Shown here: piece by piece, positions 25,354-33,345 of the stretch
How the letters are laid out: each line of letters starts with the position of its first letter
Numbering within the stretch: the first letter of the stretch is position 1
NCBI GenBank assembly: GCA_022821065.1
Contig: JAJEEK010000050.1
Span: 124,001-188,000 of the forward strand
Source: Candidatus Poribacteria bacterium
GTDB taxonomy: Bacteria > Poribacteria > WGA-4E > WGA-3G
Direction: 5' to 3'
DNA length: 64,000 bases
Notes under the pieces: model-generated
What the model was told of the DNA's origin: nothing
Seen by the model: the letters and a program-made list of their open reading frames with translations, nothing else
Database searches by the model: none
Made by a program: the position numbers and the translations under genes

Positions 25354-26352
25354 CTACTCCTTTTTTTGTTCGCCCCATGTCGTCGTTAGTAAATTTGGCT
25401 GAGGCGAAACTGGCAATGCATACGCAGGATCAAACCAGTCTCCGCTAATATTCCTTGAACCGAGCCGCGTTAGCTGCGTCCGAACCGCACTGTTCACGCC
25501 AAGTTTGAAAATGTGCTCCTTCCCGTTAACTTTCTGTGTATAAAGCACTTCCTCGCCATCCGGAGATAACTTAGGAGAAACTGCCTGGGGTCCCATTTCA
25601 TCAACAAGTTGACGGAGACCGGTGCCATCACGATTGACGATGTAGATTGTCTGTTTGTTCTGCCATGCATTCCATACATTTTGAGGTGCCACGACGGGTG
25701 GCATCGGATGCGGATTATAAACGAAAGCAAGTTTATCCCCCACAGCAGACCAAGACGGAAAGCGTTGCCAATTCGCTGTTTTCTTTGGTAGGATCTGTGT
25801 TTCCTCTCGTGTACGGACATCGAGTAATGTAAGTCGTCCCATTACAGTGCAGGCGATTTCTGAACCATCAGGAGACCAATCCGGGAAACTGCCATTCTCA
25901 ATGCGTTCGGCATCCTCTTCGCCAAACGTCCCAATATGGAGATCGGAATTTATATGAATCCTGTCAATGTAATTGTAAGCAAACTGTTTCCCATCCGGGG
26001 ACCACGTTGCCTCGCTTCTCCATGCCGTTGTTTTTCGCTTGAAGACGCGCCGGACATTCGCACCATCAGGGTCCATCAAATACAAGTCGCGCACCCCGGT
26101 ACCCTGGCGATCCGAGACGAAAAGAATCTGCTCACCTGTCGGGGACCAGACGGCACCTACATCGCTTGCGCGGTGTTGCGTTAAGTTTACCTGTTCAGAC
26201 CCATCGGCGTTCATGATGTAAATTTCGTAATTGCCATCCCGTGTGGAGGTAAACAGGATTTTCGGCGTTGTCGGCACTTTGGCAAAAGCTGGAGACATCA
26301 TTCCACACATCAGCATCAGAACGATCATAAAAAAAGTCAACACGCATCTCAT
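25354..26352 (-). CDS. TolB-like PD40 beta-propeller, secreted
   Basis: 332 residues from ATG 26352, which has AGGAGAGG just upstream; an earlier TTG in frame is rejected because it precedes that RBS. A signal peptide (hydrophobic run ending SPAFA) is followed by repeated blades of the WD40-like/PD40 type: ILFTSTRDGNYEIYIMNADG, WSPTGEQILFVSDRQG, WSPDGKQFAYNY, SPDGEEVLYTQ. TolB-type propellers act as periplasmic protein-binding platforms. No amidohydrolase or peptidase domain is attached, so it is likely a stand-alone propeller. The operon partner is not obvious; purC begins a different unit 57 bp upstream. Confidence 0.8.
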   Translation of the reverse strand: MRCVLTFFMIVLMLMCGMMSPAFAKVPTTPKILFTSTRDGNYEIYIMNADGSEQVNLTQHRASDVGAVWSPTGEQILFVSDRQGTGVRDLYLMDPDGANVRRVFKRKTTAWRSEATWSPDGKQFAYNYIDRIHINSDLHIGTFGEEDAERIENGSFPDWSPDGSEIACTVMGRLTLLDVRTREETQILPKKTANWQRFPSWSAVGDKLAFVYNPHPMPPVVAPQNVWNAWQNKQTIYIVNRDGTGLRQLVDEMGPQAVSPKLSPDGEEVLYTQKVNGKEHIFKLGVNSAVRTQLTRLGSRNISGDWFDPAYALPVSPQPNLLTTTWGEQKKE

Positions 26353-26409
26353 ATCTACCTCTCCTATCGTCAATTTTCAGAGTTTACGGCACAGGTCGCG
26401 TCCATTTTG

Positions 26410-27303
26410 TTACAGGTCTTCCCCAACGATGAGACGGTACGCCTCTCGGTACTTCTCGCTCGTTTTCGAGATCACATCTTCCGGCAATTCAGGGGCAGGC
26501 GGTTCCTTGCTCCATCCGATTTCAGAGAGGTAGTCCCGAACAAACTGTTTATCGAAACTCTGTTGCGGTTTACCCGGTTCGTAAAGATCGGCGGGCCAGA
26601 ACCGGGAGGAGTCCGGCGTGAAGATTTCATCAATGACAATCAACTTTCCGTCGCGTTGTCCGAACTCAAATTTCGTATCACAGAGGATAATACCAGTGCT
26701 CTCGGCGTGTTGACTGGCAGCCCTGAAGAGCGAAAAACTCGCCTCAATCAATTGATCCGTGAGTTCGCTACCGACTTCGTTGCGCATCTCTTCAATAGAG
26801 ATCGGTTCGTCATGTTCGCCTTGCTCCGCTTTCGTTGTGGGTGTGAACAAGAGCTCCGGGAGCCGATCAGATTCGCGCAGTCCTGCGGGGAGTTTCTGCC
26901 CACAGATTTCACCCGTCTTCTGGTACGAGGACCAACCGGAACCAGCGAGGTAACCGCGGACAACGCATTCAACGTCAACCCGATCGGCTTTTTTGACGAG
27001 CATGGAACGTCCCTTCAAAAGTTCAGCGTCGGGCTGCAGGACATCGGGATAATCTTCAACTTCAGTCGCAATGACGTGATTGTCGGCAATGGATTCGGTG
27101 TATTTGAACCAGAATTTTGACAGACCGGTTAAGACGCGTCCCTTGTCTGGAATACCGTTGGGTAAAACGACATCGAAAGCAGATATACGATCCGTGGATA
27201 TAATTAGGAGTTCATTGCCGAGGTCATAGAGATCCCGGACTTTACCGCGATGGAGCGGCGTTAAATTGGTTAATTGTGTAGATGTAATAACGTTTTGAGA
27301 CAT
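26410..27303 (-). CDS. purC: Phosphoribosylaminoimidazole-succinocarboxamide synthase
   Basis: 297 residues, in the size class of the longer (yeast/plant-like) SAICAR synthases. LHRGKVRDLYDLG (nucleotide loop), STDRISAFDVVLPNGIPDKG, VECVVRGYLAGSGW and ILCDTKFEFG with IVIDEIFTPDSSRFW are all signature blocks. It joins aspartate to CAIR with ATP in purine biosynthesis. AGGAGAAAAAT precedes the ATG. It stands apart from other purine genes, and a TCAG-type repeat and a 119-bp repeat lie upstream. Confidence 0.96.
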   Translation of the reverse strand: MSQNVITSTQLTNLTPLHRGKVRDLYDLGNELLIISTDRISAFDVVLPNGIPDKGRVLTGLSKFWFKYTESIADNHVIATEVEDYPDVLQPDAELLKGRSMLVKKADRVDVECVVRGYLAGSGWSSYQKTGEICGQKLPAGLRESDRLPELLFTPTTKAEQGEHDEPISIEEMRNEVGSELTDQLIEASFSLFRAASQHAESTGIILCDTKFEFGQRDGKLIVIDEIFTPDSSRFWPADLYEPGKPQQSFDKQFVRDYLSEIGWSKEPPAPELPEDVISKTSEKYREAYRLIVGEDL

Positions 27304-27317
27304 ATTTTTCTCCTTTA

Positions 27318-27366
27318 TTAGCCATCAGCCTTCGGCTGTCAGCCATCAGTGGTCAGTAGTTGACTG
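27318..27366. repeat. TCAG-type hairpin tract upstream of purC
   Basis: TTAGCCATCAGCC, TTC, GGCTGTCAGCC and following CAGT units form a hairpin with a UUCG-like loop. It belongs to the short-repeat family seen across the window. Confidence 0.5.
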
Positions 27367-27386
27367 TTCACAAATTTGTTTTCTTC

Positions 27387-27505
27387 AGGACTTACGCAAT
27401 TTTGACTGCAGCCTGTTCTGTTAGATGAGATTTCTCGGAAAACATAGCGTTCTTGGCTCACAAACTAACAGTTTGTGGTACAAAAGAGCATTATACGTAA
27501 GTCCT
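27387..27505. repeat. 119-bp MITE-like repeat, copy 2
   Basis: AGGACTTACGCA at the left, TACGTAAGTCCT at the right, one mismatch from a perfect inverted pair. The internal hairpin is CACAAACTaacAGTTTGTG followed by GTACAAAAGAGC. It ends 3 bp from the stop codon of the TPR lipoprotein gene and has the same orientation as copies 3 and 4. Confidence 0.9.
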
Positions 27506-27508
27506 ACT

Positions 27509-28111
27509 TTATTTTCTCAATAGGTTTTGTAATGCGATAGCGGTCCTGTTTGTTGCATCAATTTGGAGCACCTTAGCGATCTCCGCGGTTGCGGGTTCGT
27601 GTTCGCCGAGATAATAGTAGCACGCTGCCTTCAATGCGTAGAGATCGGCATTGGATTGATAATCGTGCCGAAAGAGGTATTGTGTATCGCCTTGCAGTGC
27701 GTTATCAATCGCACGTATCGCAGACCTGAAATCGTTGGTCTCTTTGTTCCGTAAATAGAGTACCGTTGCCAATCCGACCCAGGCATCGGCGTTCGCGTTG
27801 TCAAGTTGAATGGCGTTTTGAAAGGCTTCCTGTGCTAAGGGTGCGTTCAACGAAAGACTGAGATGGCTCCATCCGATCCCGTTGTGTGCGTCTGCGAGTG
27901 TCTCGTCGAAGTTGACCGCCCGCTCAAAACTTAGCAGCGCCTGCGCGTAGTCACCCGATGAATAGAAACGCCATCCCTGTTCCGCGTAATTGACTGCTCC
28001 CGATGTATCTGGTTCGGAATCACTGGAACAGCCATTCAGCACGAGCACACAGATGATGACCAAGGTTGCATGGACAGTATAAAATATGGTTTTAAACTTA
28101 AAGGTACGCAC
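27509..28111 (-). CDS. TPR-repeat lipoprotein
   Basis: 200 residues from a GTG at 28111 with AGGA nearby. The signal peptide ends in the lipobox LNGC. TPR units follow: AEQGWRFYSSGDYAQALLSFERA, ADAHNGIGWSHLSL, LAQEAFQNAIQLDNANADAWVGLATVLY, DLYALKAACYYYLGEHEPATAEIAKVL. The protein probably sits on the inner face of the outer membrane or on the inner membrane and holds partner proteins. Remarkably, the gene is bracketed by two direct copies of the 119-bp repeat, leaving only 3 bp and 15 bp between gene and repeats, so it could be gained or lost by recombination between them. Confidence 0.82.
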   Translation of the reverse strand: MRTFKFKTIFYTVHATLVIICVLVLNGCSSDSEPDTSGAVNYAEQGWRFYSSGDYAQALLSFERAVNFDETLADAHNGIGWSHLSLSLNAPLAQEAFQNAIQLDNANADAWVGLATVLYLRNKETNDFRSAIRAIDNALQGDTQYLFRHDYQSNADLYALKAACYYYLGEHEPATAEIAKVLQIDATNRTAIALQNLLRK

Positions 28112-28126
28112 GGCGTATTTTCCTAT

Positions 28127-28245
28127 AGGACTTACGCATTTTTGGATTTAAATCGTTGTGTTAGATGAAATTTTTCGGAAAACACAGTGTTTTTGTATCA
28201 CAAACTAACAGTTTGTGGTATAAAAGAGCGGCATGCGTAAGTCCT
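28127..28245. repeat. 119-bp MITE-like repeat, copy 3
   Basis: Perfect 12-bp terminal inverted repeats, AGGACTTACGCA and TGCGTAAGTCCT, with the CACAAACT/AGTTTGTG hairpin. It lies between the TPR lipoprotein and the ABC permease gene. Confidence 0.92.
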
Positions 28246-28259
28246 GTTCCTATATAGTT

Positions 28260-31200
28260 TTACTCCGATTTGAGCATTGATAAGAGCGGACTTCGGAGTG
28301 CAACTGCAACTGCAACTGCATTTGCAATTATACCAAAACCGAAGATCAAAAGCAAGGTAATTGTGAGAGACATCCACGGAAATGAGGGGAGGCTTCCTTG
28401 CGAACCGAGAATCGCCACAAGTCCGGCAACAATTCCGATGAGCATACCGACAGCAAGTAGGAAACAACTTTCGAGGAACAGCATCTGCGAGAGCAGCTGC
28501 CGTCGGAAACCGAACGCGCGTAAGGTCGCCAACTCACCGCGACGTTCGATAATATTTCTGAATAATATCAGTGCTAACCCAAAAGTGCCGAGAAGTACAC
28601 CTAAACCGCCAAGGCTCTGAAAGGTAGAGATATAGGTGTTCTCGACTGCCCGATAACTTGCCAACCGTTCGGATGCCGACGTGAGGTCGAAGCCGTAATC
28701 AACCAACGTCTTTTCAAGAACTTGTGCCGTCTCCGCCCGTAAGTCAGGTGGTGTCTTGATAAGGAAAAACTGATACCCGCTCTGGCTGGGAAAGAATTTG
28801 GTAAAATTGGATTCCGAGATGAGCAGTTGGCTTTGAAAAAGGCTGTTCTCAAGCGTATGGAGGTAAAGACTTAGCGGTTTTCCAAATTCATCCTGTATTA
28901 GAAAATTCTCTTTGGGGTCGTGGTGTAAAATCCAACGGAGCGAGTTTTCATCACCGAGGGCGACAATCATGTTCGCATGAGAACCTTCTACTTTCAGGAC
29001 GTTCCATGGGTATACATCCAAAGCATTATCCGACATACCCAAAATTTGTGGTTTCTGCGGTTGATAAAGATTAAGGCAACTCACATCTTCACCGGGGAGA
29101 ACACGAAATGGGATTACTTCCGATGCGCTGAGGAGTTCAGAGGCTTTTTCAGAAAAACCGAGTTCAAACCTACCGTCTGGTGTATTCAGGCTATGGTGTA
29201 AAGGGAGTGCGGATTCGGCGACAAAAGCATATTCTGTCTCTGGGGTGCCGTCGTGCCGATTTGCACCGACTGCCACGATAATACAACATGCCAAGCTGAT
29301 TGTTGTAACACAAGTTTTACTCCGTCCCGGCTGACGTGCAGCATTTTTAAGGGTAAACCGTATTCTGCTCAATTTGCTTGGCACATCCTGTGAACTTAAC
29401 CATCTATCAAAGGCTAACCAACCTATACCAAGAATTGAGAGTGTCAACATCAAGAATTCAAGAATGGGATGCGTTAACAATGCTATTACTGTATCATGAA
29501 ACCACGCAATAAAAGTAAAGTAGGAAATCACCAAACCAATTAGGATACCAATACCGCAAAAAATCTTAAGCGATTTTATCATTTTGGGCGTGAGTTTAGC
29601 ATAAACTCCAGTACCTTTATTAAGAGTCCTCTGAAAAATAAAAATAACAATGGCAGCTATTAGAATATGTATAACAATCCCACTCCAACCATCATTAAAA
29701 AAACTACGCCCGACTAAAACACCAAACCAGACACCCAAAAACATGAAAACTAAATTCCCAACCCATCGCCCGGACACATTTGTTTTTTGAGGCATCTGTT
29801 TAGTTTTAACTTCATCAAAATCTGTGACACCGGCAAGGAGCGATGCGGTTGCGGCGCGTCCTATCCGAGCAACGGTCCCGCGGATAGTATTCATGATGAC
29901 TAACAATGTTACCAATACGCCGATGAGCAAACTCCAGAAACTGACATGAAATGCTATAAACGGCGTGCCAATAGCAGGCAGCCACCACGTTTGCAATCCG
30001 TAAATCATCAACTGGGCATAACCTATGGCGAGCAGGCATCCCAATAGACTCCCGAGACCAGCGATCATCGCACCTTCCTTAAGGAAGCGACGGCGAATTT
30101 TAACAAGCGGGTAGCCGACAGCCTGCAAAAGACCGATCTCACGCGACCGCTGTTCAACACCGATACGGAAAAACATTTCAACAAGCCATGCTACACCGAG
30201 GATAATAAAAATACTGAGACTGCTGAAAAGCATACCGAAATCCGTAGCACCCTTGGAAGCTTGAAGTCCGTCTGCTTGCGGCGACAGAAACTGAAAACCG
30301 ACCTGTTCTGGTTGAATTCTTTTCAAAAATTCGTTCTCAAAAAGTGTTCGTGTCGTCTGAATATCTGTGTCTGGTGCAGTTCCGAGCCGAATTGTGGTGA
30401 GGTCACCGAACCGGTTTTTCCAGAGCCGTTTGCCAACTTCCAACGGAATAAATGCTTTCGGTGTCGCCCTGTATTCATCCCAATAGGCTTCGTCTTTGCC
30501 GCGAATGAGGGTATAATCAATTGGAAAAGGCGATTCCCATTCGGACATGTCAGCGGTGTCGTGGATGCCCGGAAATTCGGGGATAATATCTCTATCGGCG
30601 GTGATGCCTTGGATCGGCAGAATCCCTTTCAAACGGAAAACGACCGTTTCCGTAATGTATTCTTCTTCTGCTGTGACGCTGTAATAGGTGATTTCGATTT
30701 TGTCACCCACTTTGACACCCAGATCGGCTGCAGCCCAAGTGTTGAGAAAAATTTCACCACCCCGCTGTTCTCGTGCTTCCATAGCGGCTAAAGCCTTGGC
30801 AATCCTCACCGATTCTTCACGGTTGCGTTTACTTTTTGATACCTGCACCTCTTTTTTTAATCTGTCAACGTCTTGTTCTAATTTACGAAATTCTTTGATG
30901 TCTTCATCCGTTAATAGCATCATCTTTTGCGCTTGTTGATACGCCTGTCGCTGTGCTTCAGTCGTGTGGTTGTTAACAAGTTCTGCAAAATCGCCCTCAT
31001 CTGTCGGGAGAGCAACGATTGTAGAATACGGTATCGTTTTATCGTTCGCTGTGATTGTATTCGCCAAATAGGTAAGCGTCGGGAGAGAAGGGATACGGTT
31101 TTCAGAGGCAACCGTTAGTGCAGTCTCAGAGAGTATCGGTTTGAGAAGGTACTGATCGCTCTGAATGTCAAGATGGTTCTCATCCGCTTTAATATTCAGG

Positions 31201-31928
31201 TCGAGTGCGGCTAATGTGAGTGTGAGATCATTAGCCGAGAGCGCGTCCGTGTCAGCTGTAAAGACGAGGTTCACTTTTTCATTTTGTCCGAGGGCACTTT
31301 GTAAGACAGGCAGCGATATGAAAGCGTTGAACGGTAAACTCTGATTCGCTTGTAGGCTGAACCGCCCAAAGTTTTCGGTGGGGATTATATCGCTGATAAC
31401 CATTCGGAGACTCTGGATCGCCTTGGCGGCGTCGCGTTCACCGAGCAGGAATTCTGGGTGGATGTCGGCGGCTTGAGACATATTCACCAGAAGCGTATCC
31501 CCGACTTGGACGTTCAATTCTTTTTGGAGTGCCTCGTTAATGACGATGGCATTGAAAGGCTGCCCCTCAGGTTTATTCAGGTTTGGTGTTCCTGCTTCCC
31601 AGAATGTAAAGAAGTTGTCCGTTACACCGAGGATATTCACCTTCGATGCGCGCGCTTGCGTTTGCGGGACAACGACAGTGCCGTTCAGTAAAATGGTGGG
31701 AACTTTGTTCTCACGGTTCAGTAAATTCGGCTGAAAGAAGTGATCTGCGAGGAGGGCGTGTTGAATTGTTCCGAGCCGTTCCGTAGTGAGATGCCGTAGG
31801 CTACCACGTACAGAATCACCGACAACCAAAGCACCGGCGAGAACACCGGTTGCTACGGCGGTGCAAAGTGCGACAATAACATGTATCTGCCAAAAGTGTT
31901 TAAGCGAGTTCCAAGAGAACTTGGGCAT
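28260..31928 (-). CDS. Large FtsX-like ABC transporter permease
   Basis: 1,222 residues from ATG 31928, just after the ATPase gene; a longer frame from 31979 would overlap the ATPase and is unlikely. An N-terminal membrane segment (VALCTAVATGVLAGALVVGDSVRGSL) is followed by a large periplasmic domain, a block of membrane segments around 600-740 (IFIILGVAWLVEMFF, then REIGLLQAVGYPL), extra segments around 760-890, a second periplasmic domain and a final FtsX core (GVLLGTFGLALILF, GELATLRAFGFRR). The double FtsX layout suggests one chain doing the work of a permease pair, as in efflux or lipoprotein-export systems without a separate second subunit. ExoT-like substrates are not evident. It is partnered with the ATPase upstream. 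Confidence 0.88.
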   Translation of the reverse strand: MPKFSWNSLKHFWQIHVIVALCTAVATGVLAGALVVGDSVRGSLRHLTTERLGTIQHALLADHFFQPNLLNRENKVPTILLNGTVVVPQTQARASKVNILGVTDNFFTFWEAGTPNLNKPEGQPFNAIVINEALQKELNVQVGDTLLVNMSQAADIHPEFLLGERDAAKAIQSLRMVISDIIPTENFGRFSLQANQSLPFNAFISLPVLQSALGQNEKVNLVFTADTDALSANDLTLTLAALDLNIKADENHLDIQSDQYLLKPILSETALTVASENRIPSLPTLTYLANTITANDKTIPYSTIVALPTDEGDFAELVNNHTTEAQRQAYQQAQKMMLLTDEDIKEFRKLEQDVDRLKKEVQVSKSKRNREESVRIAKALAAMEAREQRGGEIFLNTWAAADLGVKVGDKIEITYYSVTAEEEYITETVVFRLKGILPIQGITADRDIIPEFPGIHDTADMSEWESPFPIDYTLIRGKDEAYWDEYRATPKAFIPLEVGKRLWKNRFGDLTTIRLGTAPDTDIQTTRTLFENEFLKRIQPEQVGFQFLSPQADGLQASKGATDFGMLFSSLSIFIILGVAWLVEMFFRIGVEQRSREIGLLQAVGYPLVKIRRRFLKEGAMIAGLGSLLGCLLAIGYAQLMIYGLQTWWLPAIGTPFIAFHVSFWSLLIGVLVTLLVIMNTIRGTVARIGRAATASLLAGVTDFDEVKTKQMPQKTNVSGRWVGNLVFMFLGVWFGVLVGRSFFNDGWSGIVIHILIAAIVIFIFQRTLNKGTGVYAKLTPKMIKSLKIFCGIGILIGLVISYFTFIAWFHDTVIALLTHPILEFLMLTLSILGIGWLAFDRWLSSQDVPSKLSRIRFTLKNAARQPGRSKTCVTTISLACCIIVAVGANRHDGTPETEYAFVAESALPLHHSLNTPDGRFELGFSEKASELLSASEVIPFRVLPGEDVSCLNLYQPQKPQILGMSDNALDVYPWNVLKVEGSHANMIVALGDENSLRWILHHDPKENFLIQDEFGKPLSLYLHTLENSLFQSQLLISESNFTKFFPSQSGYQFFLIKTPPDLRAETAQVLEKTLVDYGFDLTSASERLASYRAVENTYISTFQSLGGLGVLLGTFGLALILFRNIIERRGELATLRAFGFRRQLLSQMLFLESCFLLAVGMLIGIVAGLVAILGSQGSLPSFPWMSLTITLLLIFGFGIIANAVAVAVALRSPLLSMLKSE

Positions 31929-31954
31929 AATCTTCTTCGCGTCCGTTGAAAGCG

Positions 31955-32644
31955 TTAGGCATCTCTTTCGATGGTGCAAGTACCGTCAACCAACTGCAAA
32001 TGTCGGTCAAAACGTGAGGTGAGTGCGAGGTTATGTGTTACGACAATCAATAGGGTTTTCTCAGCCCGATGCAACTCAAAGAGCAGATTGACGACATTCT
32101 CAGTCGTAGCGGTGTCGAGGTTACCTGTCGGTTCATCACAGAGGAGGATGTCCGGTTGATTGATAAGTGCGCGCGCAATAGCGACGCGCTGCCGTTCGCC
32201 ACCCGAAAGTTCGGCAGGTCGATGTGATTGACGATTCGTGAGTCCGACCCGTTTTAGGAGCTGAGCAGCGCGTTCGGTCGCGTCGGTTCTCTGTTTGAAA
32301 GCGAGTGTCGGAATCAGGACATTCTCAAGCACGGAATATTGTGGAAGTAGGTGATGTTCTTGAAACACAAATCCGATCACGGAATTGCGGTACGCCGCAA
32401 GTTCAGGTTCAGAGAGGGTGAACGGATTTATATTGTTAATCTCCACAATTCCATTTGAAGGTTCTTCTAATGTGCCGATGATGTGTAAGAGCGTACTCTT
32501 ACCGGAACCGGAGGGCCCCGTGATAACGACGGATGTGCCGCCTGTGAGGCTGAACGAAACGTTCTGGAGCACCTCGACGGCTCCGAAGTGTTTGAATAGG
32601 TGAGATATTTTAAGCGAAGATGTGGCAGCACGGGGTTGTTGCAT
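31955..32644 (-). CDS. ABC transporter ATP-binding protein (MacB/LolD type)
   Basis: 229 residues, typical of LolD/MacB-class nucleotide-binding subunits. Walker A GPSGSGKST (43-51), Q-loop VFQEHHLLPQYSVLENV, signature LSGGERQRVAIARAL, Walker B ILLCDEPTGNLD and switch His in VVTHN are all present. It drives the permease encoded 26 bp downstream, in a mechanotransmission rather than translocation cycle if it behaves like its family. The 119-bp repeat copy 4 lies 34 bp upstream of its start codon. Confidence 0.94.
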   Translation of the reverse strand: MQQPRAATSSLKISHLFKHFGAVEVLQNVSFSLTGGTSVVITGPSGSGKSTLLHIIGTLEEPSNGIVEINNINPFTLSEPELAAYRNSVIGFVFQEHHLLPQYSVLENVLIPTLAFKQRTDATERAAQLLKRVGLTNRQSHRPAELSGGERQRVAIARALINQPDILLCDEPTGNLDTATTENVVNLLFELHRAEKTLLIVVTHNLALTSRFDRHLQLVDGTCTIERDA

Positions 32645-32678
32645 ATTTTTTGTCGTCTACTAGCATGTGAAGATTTTC

Positions 32679-32797
32679 AGGACTTACGCAATTTTGACTG
32701 TCGTTGGTTCTATTAGATGAAAGTTTTCTGTAAACACAGCGTTCTGATAGCACAAACTAACAGTTTGTGGTACAAAAGAGCATCATGCGTAAGTCCT
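32679..32797. repeat. 119-bp MITE-like repeat, copy 4
   Basis: Perfect AGGACTTACGCA/TGCGTAAGTCCT ends and the CACAAACTaacAGTTTGTG hairpin. Same orientation as copies 2 and 3; with copy 3 it brackets the two-gene ABC operon. Confidence 0.92.
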
Positions 32798-32812
32798 AAT
32801 TTTAACACTGTC

Positions 32813-33229
32813 CTATGGTGTACAGTATATCTGATCTGCAATAAAATCAGGGATCGAAATCGCACGTAGTTTCTCACCCGGGTTCGTTATACAACAGACC
32901 GTTGTGACCTCGCCACGTGCGATATCTTCTCCCTGACGCGTAAAGCGAAATTGGTATGTGAGCGACTTCGTCCCTTTCCTTGAAACCCGGAGATGGATGT
33001 CCACCTCATCTTCAAATCGGAGCGGACTTAAATACTGGCAGGAAACCAAGAGCCGTGGCCAACCGATTTTATTGCCGTTCCATTCGGTCGCGACGCTTGT
33101 GCCTAAACTCCGTAGAAATTCGTGTTCTGCGGTCTCCATAAAGACAAAAAATCGTGTGAAATGGACGATTCCTGCCATATCGGTATCTGCGAATTCGATT
33201 TTACGTCTGGTTCGGTACTCGGTGTGCAT
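32813..33229 (-). CDS. Acyl-CoA thioesterase, hot-dog fold (YbgC/4HBT type)
   Basis: 138 residues, the usual single hot-dog length. EFADTDMAGIVHFTRFFVFMETAEHEFLRSLG carries the Asp and the VH(F/Y) pattern of the 4-hydroxybenzoyl-CoA thioesterase family, with the Asp in the position of the catalytic residue. It hydrolyses acyl-CoA or acyl-ACP thioesters; in many bacteria YbgC is linked to the Tol system, but no tol genes are adjacent here apart from a distant TolB-like propeller. No strong ribosome site precedes the ATG. It ends 15 bp from repeat copy 4. Confidence 0.87.
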   Translation of the reverse strand: MHTEYRTRRKIEFADTDMAGIVHFTRFFVFMETAEHEFLRSLGTSVATEWNGNKIGWPRLLVSCQYLSPLRFEDEVDIHLRVSRKGTKSLTYQFRFTRQGEDIARGEVTTVCCITNPGEKLRAISIPDFIADQIYCTP

Positions 33230-33270
33230 ATTTTTTAATAGTCATCAATTAGCATACTTCACAGTGAAAA

Positions 33271-33340
33271 CAGTTATCAGTTAAGGGGAACCTTGATTGC
33301 ATCAGCCCCTCTTTAACTGGCGACTGAAAGCTGAAAACCA
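33271..33340. repeat. TCAGTT-type repeat tract
   Basis: CAGTTATCAGTTAAGGGG, AGCCCCTCTTTAACTGGCGACTG and AGCTGAAAACC. The arms TTAAGGGG and CCCCTCTTTAA pair. TTTAACTGGCGACTG is repeated at 61327. Confidence 0.5.
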
Positions 33341-33345
33341 TTTCC

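Noticed and set aside
26407..27120. Plus-strand open frame of 237 codons
   Set aside because: It is the antisense shadow of purC, whose motifs are unmistakable.
31929..31979. Longer N-terminus of the FtsX-like permease
   Set aside because: It would overlap the ATPase gene, and the membrane segment and ribosome site fit the ATG at 31928.
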